Positions 57,333-64,000 of a DNA stretch of 64,000 nucleotides are shown in pieces. This DNA comes from a bacterium Scap17 (lineage in GTDB: Bacteria; Pseudomonadota; Gammaproteobacteria; Pseudomonadales; Halomonadaceae). The stretch's first letter is position 1. Each line of letters starts with the position of its first letter. The notes beneath the pieces were generated by a model that had not been told where the DNA came from, did not search any database, and was given only the letters and a program-made list of their open reading frames with translations. The position numbers and the translations under genes are program-made. The stretch is from contig VINJ01000001.1 of the NCBI GenBank assembly GCA_013376735.1, positions 124,001 to 188,000 on the forward strand, written 5' to 3'.

Positions 57333-58079
57333 ATGCGTACACCGCTGATTGCCGGAAACTGGAAGATGAATGGTGATCTTGCCCTGGTCGATGAGTTTGC
57401 CCGGGGTCTGCAGGCGGCTGAGCTGCCGCAGGGCATTCAGGTGGCGCTGGCAGTGCCTTTCCCTTTTCTGAGCGCCGCTCGCGCGAGCATGCCTGTGAGC
57501 GTGGCGCTGGCGGGGCAGACGCTGAATCCGGCGAGCGAGGGTGCCTTTACCGGCGAAGTAGCGGGTCAGATGCTCAAGGATGTCGGTGCCGCGATGGTGC
57601 TGGTCGGGCACTCGGAGCGTCGAAGCCTGTATGCTGAAGACGATGCGGCGGTACTGGCGCGTGTCGAGGCGGCGCTTGCCGCTGGGCTCATACCGGTGCT
57701 GTGTGTCGGTGAGACGCTCGAGGAGCGTGAAGCCGGTGACACGGAGCGTGTCGTGCTGGGGCAGCTGGAGGCGGTGTTCTCCGCGCTCTCCGCCGATGCG
57801 CGCACGCGTCTGGTCGTCGCCTATGAGCCCGTCTGGGCCATCGGTACCGGGCGCACCGCCTCGCCCCAGCAGGCGCAGGAGGTCCATGCGGCCATTCGCG
57901 CGCGCCTGGCCGAGTGGTCTGCCTCGCTCGCCGAGGCAATGCAATTGTTGTACGGCGGCAGCATGAAGGCTGCCAATGCCGCCGAGCTGCTTGCGCAGCC
58001 GGATATCGACGGCGGTCTCGTGGGCGGTGCCTCGCTCCAGATCGACGAATTCCTAGCCATTTGCCAGTCTGCAGGTTGA
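57333..58079 (+). CDS. tpiA: Triosephosphate isomerase
   Basis: A 248-residue glycolytic TIM barrel. Catalytic residues are Lys11 (GNWKMNG), His93 (GHSERR) and Glu165 ([11 protein letters not shown]); the phosphate loop includes [11 protein letters not shown] and [17 protein letters not shown] precedes the ATG. The tpiA-secG pair is standard in gammaproteobacteria, with five bases between the genes here. Confidence 0.98.
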   Translation: MRTPLIAGNWKMNGDLALVDEFARGLQAAELPQGIQVALAVPFPFLSAARASMPVSVALAGQTLNPASEGAFTGEVAGQMLKDVGAAMVLVGHSERRSLYAEDDAAVLARVEAALAAGLIPVLCVGETLEEREAGDTERVVLGQLEAVFSALSADARTRLVVAYEPVWAIGTGRTASPQQAQEVHAAIRARLAEWSASLAEAMQLLYGGSMKAANAAELLAQPDIDGGLVGGASLQIDEFLAICQSAG

Positions 58080-58084
58080 ATCTC

Positions 58085-58471
58085 ATGCAAGTAGCCGTTC
58101 TGATGGTCCATGTGGTACTCGCGGTCGCGCTGATCGTGCTCGTCCTTCTCCAGCAGGGCAAGGGTGCCGAAGCTGGCGCTGCCTTTGGTGGCGGTGGTGC
58201 TTCCCAGACCGTTTTCGGGTCCAGCGGTAGCGGCAACTTCCTCGCGCGCTTCACGGGTGTTCTGGCCGCGGGCTTCTTCGCGACCTCTCTGACACTGGCC
58301 TGGTTCGCATCCAATGCCAACCAGCCGTCAGTCGAAGCGGGTATTCCGAATGCCAGCGTGATCGAGCAGCAGAAAAATTCACTGCCATCACTTGACGACT
58401 CCGAGGAAAGTGTGGAGAATACGTCGCCAGTGCTTGAGGAAAGCGGCAACGCAGACCAGCCAGCACTCTAA
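58085..58471 (+). CDS. secG: Protein translocase subunit SecG
   Basis: A 128-residue inner-membrane subunit of SecYEG. Two helices ([20 protein letters not shown] and [18 protein letters not shown]) flank the conserved cytosolic loop [20 protein letters not shown]. The C-terminal tail is acidic and polar ([20 protein letters not shown]). It follows tpiA by five bases, and two tRNA genes come next. Confidence 0.96.
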   Translation: MQVAVLMVHVVLAVALIVLVLLQQGKGAEAGAAFGGGGASQTVFGSSGSGNFLARFTGVLAAGFFATSLTLAWFASNANQPSVEAGIPNASVIEQQKNSLPSLDDSEESVENTSPVLEESGNADQPAL

Positions 58472-58533
58472 GGAATTCAAGGCGTTGACTTTGAATTCTT
58501 CCGGGTAACGTCTCAGGCGATACCCGCCCCCGT

Positions 58534-58620
58534 GCCGAAGTGGTGGAATTGGTAGACACGCTATCTTGAGGGGGTAGTGACCTTACGGTCGTGGGGGTTC
58601 AAGTCCCCCCTTCGGCACCA
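58534..58620 (+). tRNA. tRNA-Leu (GAG anticodon)
   Basis: An 87-base class II tRNA with encoded CCA. Acceptor arms GCCGAAG and CTTCGGC pair perfectly. The anticodon stem-loop CTATC-TTGAGGG-GGTAG carries GAG and reads CUC/CUU. A variable arm (TGACCTTACGGTCG) and a T-arm (GGGGGTTCAAGTCCCCC) are present. The position after secG matches leuU of E. coli. Confidence 0.96.
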
Positions 58621-58723
58621 TCTTGTTAGATCGATTGGCAGTCTGGACGCAACTCTGCCACCTTGGAAAGACGTCATTCCTTGACCTCCTTTTTCGGTGA
58701 CATTACCATCGTCCGACTATTGT

Positions 58724-58800
<77 letters not shown>

Positions 58801-58809
58801 AGTTTCTTG

Positions 58810-58838
58810 AAAGGCCCCTTCCTATGAAGGGGCTTTTT
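58810..58838 (+). terminator. Intrinsic terminator after tRNA-fMet
   Basis: AAGGCCCCTTC, loop CTAT, GAAGGGGCTTTTT: an 11-bp stem with five T residues, between the tRNA and rimP. It could act as an attenuator for read-through into rimP-nusA. Confidence 0.85.
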
Positions 58839-58923
58839 GTTAGCACCAGTGCCAATCAGCCACCTAGCTCTCTTCTCTACTCCCGGTCAGGTGCCTGATG
58901 CAACTGCTGTAGGAGCCTCGTCT

Positions 58924-59382
58924 GTGTCAACCAAGGACGCTGCGCTTAACGCGCTTATCGATCCAGTCGTCTCTGCTCTGGGCTTCGAGCTCTGGGGTAT
59001 CGACTATCTCTCCCAAGGCAAGCAGTCCCGTCTGGTGATCTATATCGACCATCCCGATGGCATTACCGTGGACAACTGCGCAAGCGTCAGTCGTCAGGTG
59101 GGTGCCGTACTGGATGTCGAAGACCCTATTACCGGTCAGTTCCAGCTTGAAGTCTCGTCTCCAGGCATGGATCGTCCGTTGTTCACGCTTGACCAGTACG
59201 AGCGCTACATCGGTCACGTGGTGGCACTGCGACTTCGCCAGGCCTTCGATGGCCAGCGCAAGTTCCAGGGGCTGGTGACTGGCACCGAAGACGGTGATGT
59301 CGTGATCCGGGTCGATGAAGAAGAATACTGCTTTCCCATTGAAAGCATCGACCAGGCACGCATTGTGCCGCAGTTCAAATAA
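58924..59382 (+). CDS. rimP: Ribosome maturation factor RimP
   Basis: A 152-residue 30S assembly factor. The start is a GTG at 58924 with TAGGAGC seven bases upstream, giving VSTKDAALNALIDPVV. Conserved parts: LGFELWGIDYLSQGKQSRLV, DHPDGITVDNCASVS, VLDVEDPIT and LEVSSPGMDRPLF, typical of the N-terminal domain, followed by a C-terminal SH3-like domain. It is first in the nusA-infB operon. Confidence 0.96.
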   Translation: MSTKDAALNALIDPVVSALGFELWGIDYLSQGKQSRLVIYIDHPDGITVDNCASVSRQVGAVLDVEDPITGQFQLEVSSPGMDRPLFTLDQYERYIGHVVALRLRQAFDGQRKFQGLVTGTEDGDVVIRVDEEEYCFPIESIDQARIVPQFK

Positions 59383-59458
59383 CTGACGTTGTCGGCACAC
59401 CGCTCGCGTTGCGAGCCCGGGTCGATGCGCAAGGACAGGTTTCTGGCGAGGCAAAGTC

Positions 59459-60952
59459 ATGAGCAAAGAGATTCTGCTGGTCGTTGACGCCATCTCCAAC
59501 GAGAAAGGCGTGCCGCGGGATGTGATTTTCGAAGCCGTCGAAGCGGCATTGGCTTCGGCGTCACGCAAGCGTTTCGATCAGGAAGAGGCGGATATCCGCG
59601 TCAAGATCGATCGTGTCACCGGTGATTACGCGACCTACCGTCGCTGGACCGTCGTCGAAGACGACGAGTTCGAGACGCCGGACTACGAGATCAAGGCCAG
59701 CATCGCCGAACAGCGCGAAGAGCCGCTGGCGCTGGGTGCCGTGGTCGAGAAGCAGATCGAATCCGAAGCGTTCGGTCGCATCGCTGCACAGACCGCCAAG
59801 CAGGTCATCGTGCAGAAGGTGCGCGAGGCAGAGCGTGCGGAAGTGGTGCGCCTTTACGCCGAGCGTGAAGGTGAGCTGGTCGCGGGTATCGTCAAGAAGA
59901 CGACACGTGATGGCCTCATCATCGATCTGGGCGACAACGCCGAAGGCTTCCTGCCGCGCGGTGAGATGATTCACGGCGAGCGCTACCGCTTGAACGAGCG
60001 GGTTCGTGCCCTGCTGTGGAAAGTCGACGCGGATGCTCGTGGTTCTCAGCTGATCCTGTCGCGTACGCGTCCTGAGCTGATCATCGAGCTGTTCAAGATC
60101 GAAGTCCCGGAAATCGCCGAGCAGCTGATCGAGATCAAGGGGGCTGCCCGTGACCCGGGTTCGCGCGCCAAGATCGCGGTCAAGAGCAACGACAAGCGCA
60201 TCGATCCGATCGGTGCCTGTGTCGGCATGCGTGGTTCACGCGTGCAGGCCGTGTCCAATGAACTGCGTAACGAACGCGTGGATATCATCCTGTGGGATGA
60301 CAATCCTGCCCAGCTCGTCATCAACGCCATGGCACCGGCAGATGTCGGTTCCATTCTGGTCGACGAAGACACCCATTCCATGGATGTCGCTGTCGCTGCG
60401 GACAACCTGGCCCAGGCCATCGGTCGCAGCGGTCAGAACGTTCGTCTGGCCAGTGAGCTGACCGGTTGGCAGCTCAATGTCATGACCGAGGCGGAAGCCG
60501 AGGGCAAGCGCGAGCAGGAAATCGACAGTTTCGTCGAATATTTCATCACTCATCTCGAGATTGAAGAGGATCTAGCCCGTGTCCTGGTGGACGAGGGCTT
60601 CACCTCACTCGAGGAAATCGCCTATGTCCCGCTCGAGGAAATGCTCGAGGTCGAGGGCTTTGACCAGGATCTGGTCGAGGAGCTGCGCGCTCGGGCCAAG
60701 GATGAACTGCTGAATCTCGCCATCGCCACTGAAGAGCAACTGGACGGCGCACAGCCGGCCGAAGACCTGCTCAACATGGAAGGCATGGAGAGTCATCTGG
60801 CATACATCCTGGCCAGCAAGGGTATCGTCACCATGGAAGACCTTGCTGAGCAGGCCATCGATGATCTGAAAGACATCGAAGGCGTCGACGAAGAGCGAGC
60901 AGCGGCGTTGATCATGACCGCCCGCGCGCCCTGGTTCGCAAGCGAACAGTAA
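59459..60952 (+). CDS. nusA: Transcription termination/antitermination protein NusA
   Basis: The protein has 497 residues, as in E. coli (495). Order: N-terminal RNA-polymerase-binding domain ([20 protein letters not shown]), S1 domain ([20 protein letters not shown]), two KH domains ([20 protein letters not shown] and [20 protein letters not shown]), then two acidic helix-hairpin repeats (AR1/AR2) in the C-terminal 130 residues. It controls pausing and termination. Confidence 0.98.
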   Translation: MSKEILLVVDAISNEKGVPRDVIFEAVEAALASASRKRFDQEEADIRVKIDRVTGDYATYRRWTVVEDDEFETPDYEIKASIAEQREEPLALGAVVEKQIESEAFGRIAAQTAKQVIVQKVREAERAEVVRLYAEREGELVAGIVKKTTRDGLIIDLGDNAEGFLPRGEMIHGERYRLNERVRALLWKVDADARGSQLILSRTRPELIIELFKIEVPEIAEQLIEIKGAARDPGSRAKIAVKSNDKRIDPIGACVGMRGSRVQAVSNELRNERVDIILWDDNPAQLVINAMAPADVGSILVDEDTHSMDVAVAADNLAQAIGRSGQNVRLASELTGWQLNVMTEAEAEGKREQEIDSFVEYFITHLEIEEDLARVLVDEGFTSLEEIAYVPLEEMLEVEGFDQDLVEELRARAKDELLNLAIATEEQLDGAQPAEDLLNMEGMESHLAYILASKGIVTMEDLAEQAIDDLKDIEGVDEERAAALIMTARAPWFASEQ

Positions 60953-60980
60953 CTAGGTCACGGGCTCAGGAGGGTCGTAC

Positions 60981-63419
60981 ATGTCAGAAATGACAGTCAA
61001 AGAATTCGCCAAGAAGGTGGGCCGCGAGTCAGCCCGCCTACTGGAACAGATGCACGAAGCGGGTCTGAAGCACAAGTCAGAGAACGACGCCGTCTCTGAG
61101 GTCGACAAGCAGAAGCTGCTGGATCACCTCACCAAGAGCCACGGTGGTGGCGCCGCTCCGGCAGCGCCCAAGAATCGCATTACCCTGACCCGCAAGACCA
61201 AGTCTCGTATCAACACGGGCGGCGGTCGCGGCAAGTCCATCGAGGTGCAGGTGCGCAAGAAGCGTACCTACGTCAAAGAGGACGAAGAGCAGGCTGCAGA
61301 AGCCCCGGCTGCTGCACCGGCTGCCGCTGCTGAAAAGCCGGCGGCTGCGCCGCAGCGTGAAGAGCGTCGTGGCAATGACAACCGCCGCGAAGAGCGTCCA
61401 CGTCAGAGTGCACCGGCTGCTGTCGCTGCACCGGTCGCCGACGCTGCGCCGGAAGTCAATGCGCCGCCGAAGGAGCCGCGTGGTGATGCACCGCGTCGCG
61501 CCAAGACTGCGCCGCGTGATGACTCACGCGATCGTCGCGAAGCCCGTGAAGATCGTAGCGAACGCAAGCGTGGCGGGGCCAAGAAGGTCAAGCGCGCCGA
61601 GCGTCGCGGTGGTCGTCGTGGTGGCCGTGATGCCAACCGTCAGCCGCCGAAGCCGGTTCAGACCTTCGTCCGTGAAGTCTCCATTCCTGAGTCTATCTCA
61701 GTGGCAGACCTCGCCGACAAGATGGCCGTCAAGGCGTCTGAAGTGATCAAGACCATGTTCAACATGGGCGCTGCGGTCACCATCAACCAGACGATCGATC
61801 AGGAAACCGCGACCATCGTGGTCGAGGAAATGGGCCACACGCCCAAGCTGATCAAGGATGACGCACTCGAGACAGCCGTTCTCGAAGGCATCTCCTACGA
61901 AGGTGAGCAGATCACCCGCGCGCCGGTCGTTACCGTCATGGGTCACGTCGACCACGGTAAGACCTCGCTGCTGGATTACATCCGTCGCACCAAGGTCGCC
62001 ACAGGTGAGGCAGGTGGTATCACCCAGCACATCGGTGCCTACCACGTCGAACACGACAACGGCGACATCACCTTCCTGGATACTCCGGGCCACGCGGCGT
62101 TCACCGCCATGCGTGCTCGTGGTGCCAAGGCGACCGACGTCGTCATCTTGGTGGTGGCTGCCGATGATGGCGTGATGCCGCAGACCATCGAGGCTGTCGA
62201 GCACTCCAAGGCCGCGGGTGTCCCGATGGTCGTGGCGGTGAACAAGATCGACAAGCCGGGTGCTGATCCGGACCGCGTCAAGAACGAGTTGTCCCAGCAC
62301 GGTGTCATCTCCGAGGAATGGGGTGGTGATACCCAGTTCGTCCACGTTTCCGCCAAGACCGGCGAGAACATCGACGCGCTGCTCGAAGGTGTCCTGCTGG
62401 TCTCCGAAGTTCTCGAACTTCAGGCCGTGCCGTCCGCGCCGGGTAAAGGCGTCGTGGTCGAGTCCCGTCTCGACAAGGGCCGTGGCCCGGTCGCGACCGT
62501 GCTGGTCCAGAACGGTACGCTGAAGAAGGGTGATATCGTCCTCGCCGGCCTGCATTACGGCCGTGTGCGTGCGCTGGTCAATGAGCTCGGCAAGCAGGTC
62601 GATTCCGCGGGCCCGGCCATGCCGGTCGAGATCCAGGGGCTGGGTGGCACGCCGGACGCCGGTGAAGAGTTCACCGTGGTTCCGGACGAGAAGAAGGCGC
62701 GTGAAGTCGCCAACTTCCGTCAGGGCAAGTACCGCGAAGTGCGTCTGGCACGTCAGCAGAAAGCCAAGCTGGAGAACATGTTCTCCCAGATGGGCCAGGA
62801 CGAAGTCGCCAAGGTCAACGTCGTCCTCAAGGCCGACGTGCAGGGGTCTCTGGAAGCCATCCGTGGCGCGCTGGAAGAACTCTCCACCGAAGAAGTCAAG
62901 GTGGCCGTGGTCTCTTCCGGTGTCGGTGGTATTACCGGTACCGATGCCAACCTGGCACTCGCTTCCGAAGCGATCCTGGTCGGCTTCAACGTCCGTGCTG
63001 ACGCCTCCGCGCGTGAGATCGTCGAGCGTGAGGGTCTGGATCTGCGCTACTACAGCGTCATCTACCAGCTGATCGACGAAGTCAAGCTGGCCATGTCCGG
63101 CATGCTGGCTCCGGAATTCCGCGAGCAGATCGTCGGTGTCGCCGAAGTGCGCGATGTCTTCAAGGCTCCGAAGATCGGTGCGATCGCCGGTTGTATGGTC
63201 GTCGAAGGCACCATGTACCGCTCCAAGCGCATCCGCGTGCTGCGTGACAATGTGGTCATCTATGAAGGCGAGCTGGAGTCCCTGCGTCGCTTCAAGGATG
63301 ACGTCAACGAAGTCCGCAACGGCATGGAATGTGGTATCGGCGTCAAGAACTACAACGACGTGCAGGTTGGCGACAAGATCGAGGTGTTCGACCAGATCCA
63401 GGTCGAGCGCACGCTCTGA
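60981..63419 (+). CDS. infB: Translation initiation factor IF-2
   Basis: An 812-residue GTPase that places fMet-tRNA on the ribosome. The N-terminal IF2 domain ([20 protein letters not shown]) is followed by an Ala/Arg-rich disordered linker (about 100-215) that is shorter than in E. coli, a second IF2_N domain, then the G domain with GHVDHGKT at 321-328, DTPGHAAF and NKIDKPGA. Domains II to IV follow, ending [10 protein letters not shown]. The partner initiator tRNA is encoded just upstream. Confidence 0.98.
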   Translation: MSEMTVKEFAKKVGRESARLLEQMHEAGLKHKSENDAVSEVDKQKLLDHLTKSHGGGAAPAAPKNRITLTRKTKSRINTGGGRGKSIEVQVRKKRTYVKEDEEQAAEAPAAAPAAAAEKPAAAPQREERRGNDNRREERPRQSAPAAVAAPVADAAPEVNAPPKEPRGDAPRRAKTAPRDDSRDRREAREDRSERKRGGAKKVKRAERRGGRRGGRDANRQPPKPVQTFVREVSIPESISVADLADKMAVKASEVIKTMFNMGAAVTINQTIDQETATIVVEEMGHTPKLIKDDALETAVLEGISYEGEQITRAPVVTVMGHVDHGKTSLLDYIRRTKVATGEAGGITQHIGAYHVEHDNGDITFLDTPGHAAFTAMRARGAKATDVVILVVAADDGVMPQTIEAVEHSKAAGVPMVVAVNKIDKPGADPDRVKNELSQHGVISEEWGGDTQFVHVSAKTGENIDALLEGVLLVSEVLELQAVPSAPGKGVVVESRLDKGRGPVATVLVQNGTLKKGDIVLAGLHYGRVRALVNELGKQVDSAGPAMPVEIQGLGGTPDAGEEFTVVPDEKKAREVANFRQGKYREVRLARQQKAKLENMFSQMGQDEVAKVNVVLKADVQGSLEAIRGALEELSTEEVKVAVVSSGVGGITGTDANLALASEAILVGFNVRADASAREIVEREGLDLRYYSVIYQLIDEVKLAMSGMLAPEFREQIVGVAEVRDVFKAPKIGAIAGCMVVEGTMYRSKRIRVLRDNVVIYEGELESLRRFKDDVNEVRNGMECGIGVKNYNDVQVGDKIEVFDQIQVERTL

Positions 63420-63446
63420 TAGCGCCCCTGCAAGGAGAGATCACGG

Positions 63447-63872
63447 ATGCGTGAATACAGCCGTACTGACCGCGTGGCGGACCAGATCCAGCAAGAGCTC
63501 GCGCTGTTGATTCAGCGCGAGGTCAAGGACCCGCGCCTTGGCATGCTGACGGTCAGCGCCGCCAAGGTCAGCCGCGACCTGTCCTACTCCGATGTCTACG
63601 TGACCCTGCTGGGTGACGACAGCCCGGAACGCATCAAGGAGAACCTCGCCGTGCTCAAGCGCGCGGCAGGTTTCCTGCGCTCCCAGCTGGCGCGCACCAT
63701 TCAGCTGCGTCATGTACCGGAACTGCGCTTCCATTACGATGAGAGCGTCGTTCGTGGCCATCACCTGTCCTCGCTGATCAACGATGCGGTCGCCGACGAT
63801 CGCAGGCGCAGTGCAGAACGTGGTGATGACGACAGCGAAGACGGTGCCCCGGGCACCACGCCGGACGCCTGA
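63447..63872 (+). CDS. rbfA: 30S ribosome-binding factor RbfA
   Basis: A 141-residue KH-fold 16S maturation and cold-shock factor. Motifs: [60 protein letters not shown] and [20 protein letters not shown]. The acidic tail ([15 protein letters not shown]) is typical. AAGGAGAG precedes the ATG. Its stop overlaps truB by one base (TGATG). Confidence 0.97.
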   Translation: MREYSRTDRVADQIQQELALLIQREVKDPRLGMLTVSAAKVSRDLSYSDVYVTLLGDDSPERIKENLAVLKRAAGFLRSQLARTIQLRHVPELRFHYDESVVRGHHLSSLINDAVADDRRRSAERGDDDSEDGAPGTTPDA

Positions 63873-64000
63873 TGGGCCGTCGTCGTCGCGGCTTGCCGAT
63901 CGATGGCGTACTGTTGCTGGACAAGCCCAAGGGCATGTCCAGCAACTATGCGCTTCAGAAGGCTCGTCGCCTCTACCAGGCGCAGAAGGCCGGTCATACC
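63872..64000 (+). CDS. truB: tRNA pseudouridine-55 synthase TruB, N-terminal part
   Basis: The frame is open from the ATG at 63872 to the window end and gives 43 residues. [20 protein letters not shown] followed by [20 protein letters not shown] is the typical TruB start; the catalytic GSLDPLA motif would come directly after the window. Translation is coupled to rbfA by a one-base overlap. It is cut only by the window end. Confidence 0.93.
   Translation, partial: MGRRRRGLPIDGVLLLDKPKGMSSNYALQKARRLYQAQKAGHT

Overview
The window reads as a chromosomal core segment of a moderately GC-rich gammaproteobacterium, most likely a marine or halophilic member of the Halomonadaceae (Halomonas or Cobetia type). 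Reasons: bacterial housekeeping genes in classic gammaproteobacterial order (dapF-DUF484-xerC-yigB, hemCDXY, smpB-ssrA beside ratA-rnfH, bamE/fur, recN/grpE-dnaK-dnaJ, dapB-carAB-greA, rlmE-ftsH-folP-glmM, secG-tRNALeu-tRNAfMet-rimP-nusA-infB-rbfA-truB), a Pseudomonas-like one-cysteine Fur, and two TRAP transporters, one with a TeaA-like binding protein. I see no insertion sequence, prophage, CRISPR array, rRNA operon or horizontally acquired island. Genus placement is inference.

Layout: 1-1011, the end of thiD and a secreted chalcone-isomerase-like protein. 1130-4678, a TRAP transporter whose binding protein diverges from its two membrane subunits. 4809-5258, dtd. 5358-8609, a second TRAP operon (Q-M-P) with a TakP-like 2-oxoacid binding protein. 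9182-12680, an EEP-family hydrolase, dsbA and cytochrome c4, divergent from engB. 12820-19894, a minus-strand run: unknown membrane protein, yigB, xerC, DUF484, dapF, lysA, lptM, argH. 20170-24819, hemC-hemD-hemX-hemY. 25307-28532, a DUF2780 lipoprotein convergent with a large MscS channel. 29008-33326, an iron-siderophore ABC operon with a possible Fur box. 33554-36542, ssrA, smpB, ratA, rnfH, bamE and fur. 36749-42865, recN (LexA-type operator) divergent from grpE-dnaK-dnaJ (sigma-32 promoters). 43015-44043, a phytase-like lipoprotein. 44255-50579, dapB, carA, carB, greA. 50783-58079, yhbY, rlmE, ftsH, folP, glmM, tpiA. 58085-64000, secG, two tRNA genes and the rimP-nusA-infB-rbfA-truB operon, cut by the window end.

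No unmistakably new multi-gene system is visible; most of the window is textbook core genome. The observations most worth following are regulatory or structural: a 19-codon leader ORF running through an intrinsic terminator ahead of carA, an initiator tRNA with a U1.U72 mismatch in place of C1.A72, three 13-bp direct repeats and paired TTGTACA sites near a small unknown membrane gene, a terminator-like hairpin inside the siderophore operon, a 21-bp palindrome inside the second TRAP operon, a G-quadruplex-type motif after fepC, and an exceptionally long perfect inverted repeat between fur and recN.
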